Of a stretch of 64,000 nucleotides of DNA, positions 63,720 to 64,000 are shown piece by piece (positions within the stretch are counted from its first letter, which is position 1; every line of letters begins with the position of its first letter). This DNA is from Mycoplana rhizolycopersici (lineage in GTDB: Bacteria > Pseudomonadota > Alphaproteobacteria > Rhizobiales > Rhizobiaceae), in NCBI RefSeq assembly GCF_013378445.1, contig NZ_JABXYK010000004.1, positions 62,001 to 126,000 of the forward strand. The letters run 5' to 3'. Both the position numbers and the translations under genes were made by a program. Below the pieces are notes generated by a model. That model was not told where the DNA came from and did not search any database. It saw only the letters and a list, made by a program, of their open reading frames with translations.

Positions 63720-64000
63720 AGTCATCACGATTTCGATATCCGGTGGCGCAGTTGCGGAAGACTGCGCCTTCACCCTTCCAGCGCGCTTGCCTTTTTTGCC
63801 TGCTGGGGCAAAGACAGAAGCTGGATTGATGGTGTATTTTGCATCTGCACAAATTGTGTGCGTTCTTTGCGCAAGTGCAATATTTACGCAATTGTCGTTG
63901 ACGGTAGTCGGCTCAATATGTATATACATCATCCATCCCGCTGGCGGATGGGAGTGTCTGCCGGTCGGATGAAACGAGCCCTTGGCTTGGTGGCGCGATG
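63720..64000 (+). other. Intergenic region, possible next gene start
   Basis: No complete gene. An AT-richer stretch at ~63830-63930 leads to the HutC box at 63918-63929. An ATG at 63969 opens a frame (MKRALGLVAR...) that looks like the beginning of a signal peptide but is cut by the window end. The perfect box just upstream suggests this next gene is HutC-controlled. Confidence 0.35.
63918..63929. promoter_or_regulatory. HutC box near window end
   Basis: A perfect ATGTATATACAT, identical to the hutI-hutF site. It is about 40 bp upstream of a candidate ATG at 63969. Confidence 0.7.

Overview
The window looks like a piece of a Rhizobiaceae-type alphaproteobacterial replicon (Rhizobium/Agrobacterium/Ensifer/Shinella-like). 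The reasons are the high GC content, strong third-position GC bias, many sugar and amine ABC transporters, a repABC-type RepA/RepB pair, and rhizobial-style hut genes. The exact genus cannot be read from sequence alone. No rRNA, tRNA, CRISPR array, transposase or obvious prophage was seen.

Layout. (1) 0.06-7.2 kb, + strand: a sugar ABC transporter operon (binding protein, DUF2291 lipoprotein, ATPase, permease) ending in a Gfo/Idh dehydrogenase and a ~620-aa protein. This fits the first steps of D-apiose catabolism (apiose -> apionolactone -> apionate). (2) 7.5-9.4 kb: an AI-2E family membrane protein. (3) 9.8-12.0 kb: repA-repB partition genes with no repC after them. (4) 12.4-13.5 kb: class II fructose-bisphosphate aldolase. 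(5) 13.9-26.4 kb: the most unusual locus. One minus-strand operon encodes a 5-methylthioribose-type kinase (mtnK), an MtnA-type isomerase, two half-transketolases and a RuBisCO-like protein. Divergent from it is a ribose-type ABC transporter operon, followed by a convergent aldolase/dehydrogenase fusion and its SorC-type regulator. Matching TGTCAAT/TTGACA sites lie in both promoter regions.

(6) 26.7-31.7 kb: TetR regulator with an RND efflux pair. (7) 31.8-38.5 kb: LacI regulator divergent from an AfuABC/Fbp-like ABC transporter operon that also encodes a metallo-beta-lactamase-fold protein and a dual-specificity-type phosphatase. (8) 38.7-42.7 kb: an L,D-transpeptidase-like gene, then ahpC-ahpF-oxyR for peroxide defence. 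A near-perfect OxyR tetramer site lies upstream of ahpC. (9) 42.8-45.7 kb: DUF983 membrane protein, a MocR-type regulator and a RES/Xre toxin-antitoxin pair with a clear autoregulatory operator. (10) 45.8-53.3 kb: histidine utilisation, hutI-hutH-hutG-hutU-hutD on the minus strand and hutF on the plus strand, around a HutC box. (11) 53.3-60.8 kb: a polyamine/amine ABC transporter with a gamma-glutamylpolyamine-synthetase-like enzyme and an iron alcohol dehydrogenase, divergent from a LuxR regulator. (12) 61.0-64.0 kb: hutC, a hisC-like aminotransferase and an SDR, with two more HutC-like boxes.

How it fits together: nearly every block is a 'transporter + enzymes + local regulator' module for one scavenged carbon or nitrogen source. 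The 13.9-26.4 kb block is the best candidate for a little-described system. It would import a 5-modified ribose (5-methylthioribose or 5-deoxyribose), phosphorylate and isomerise it, then process the ketose phosphate through an aldolase branch and/or a RuBisCO-like protein/transketolase branch.
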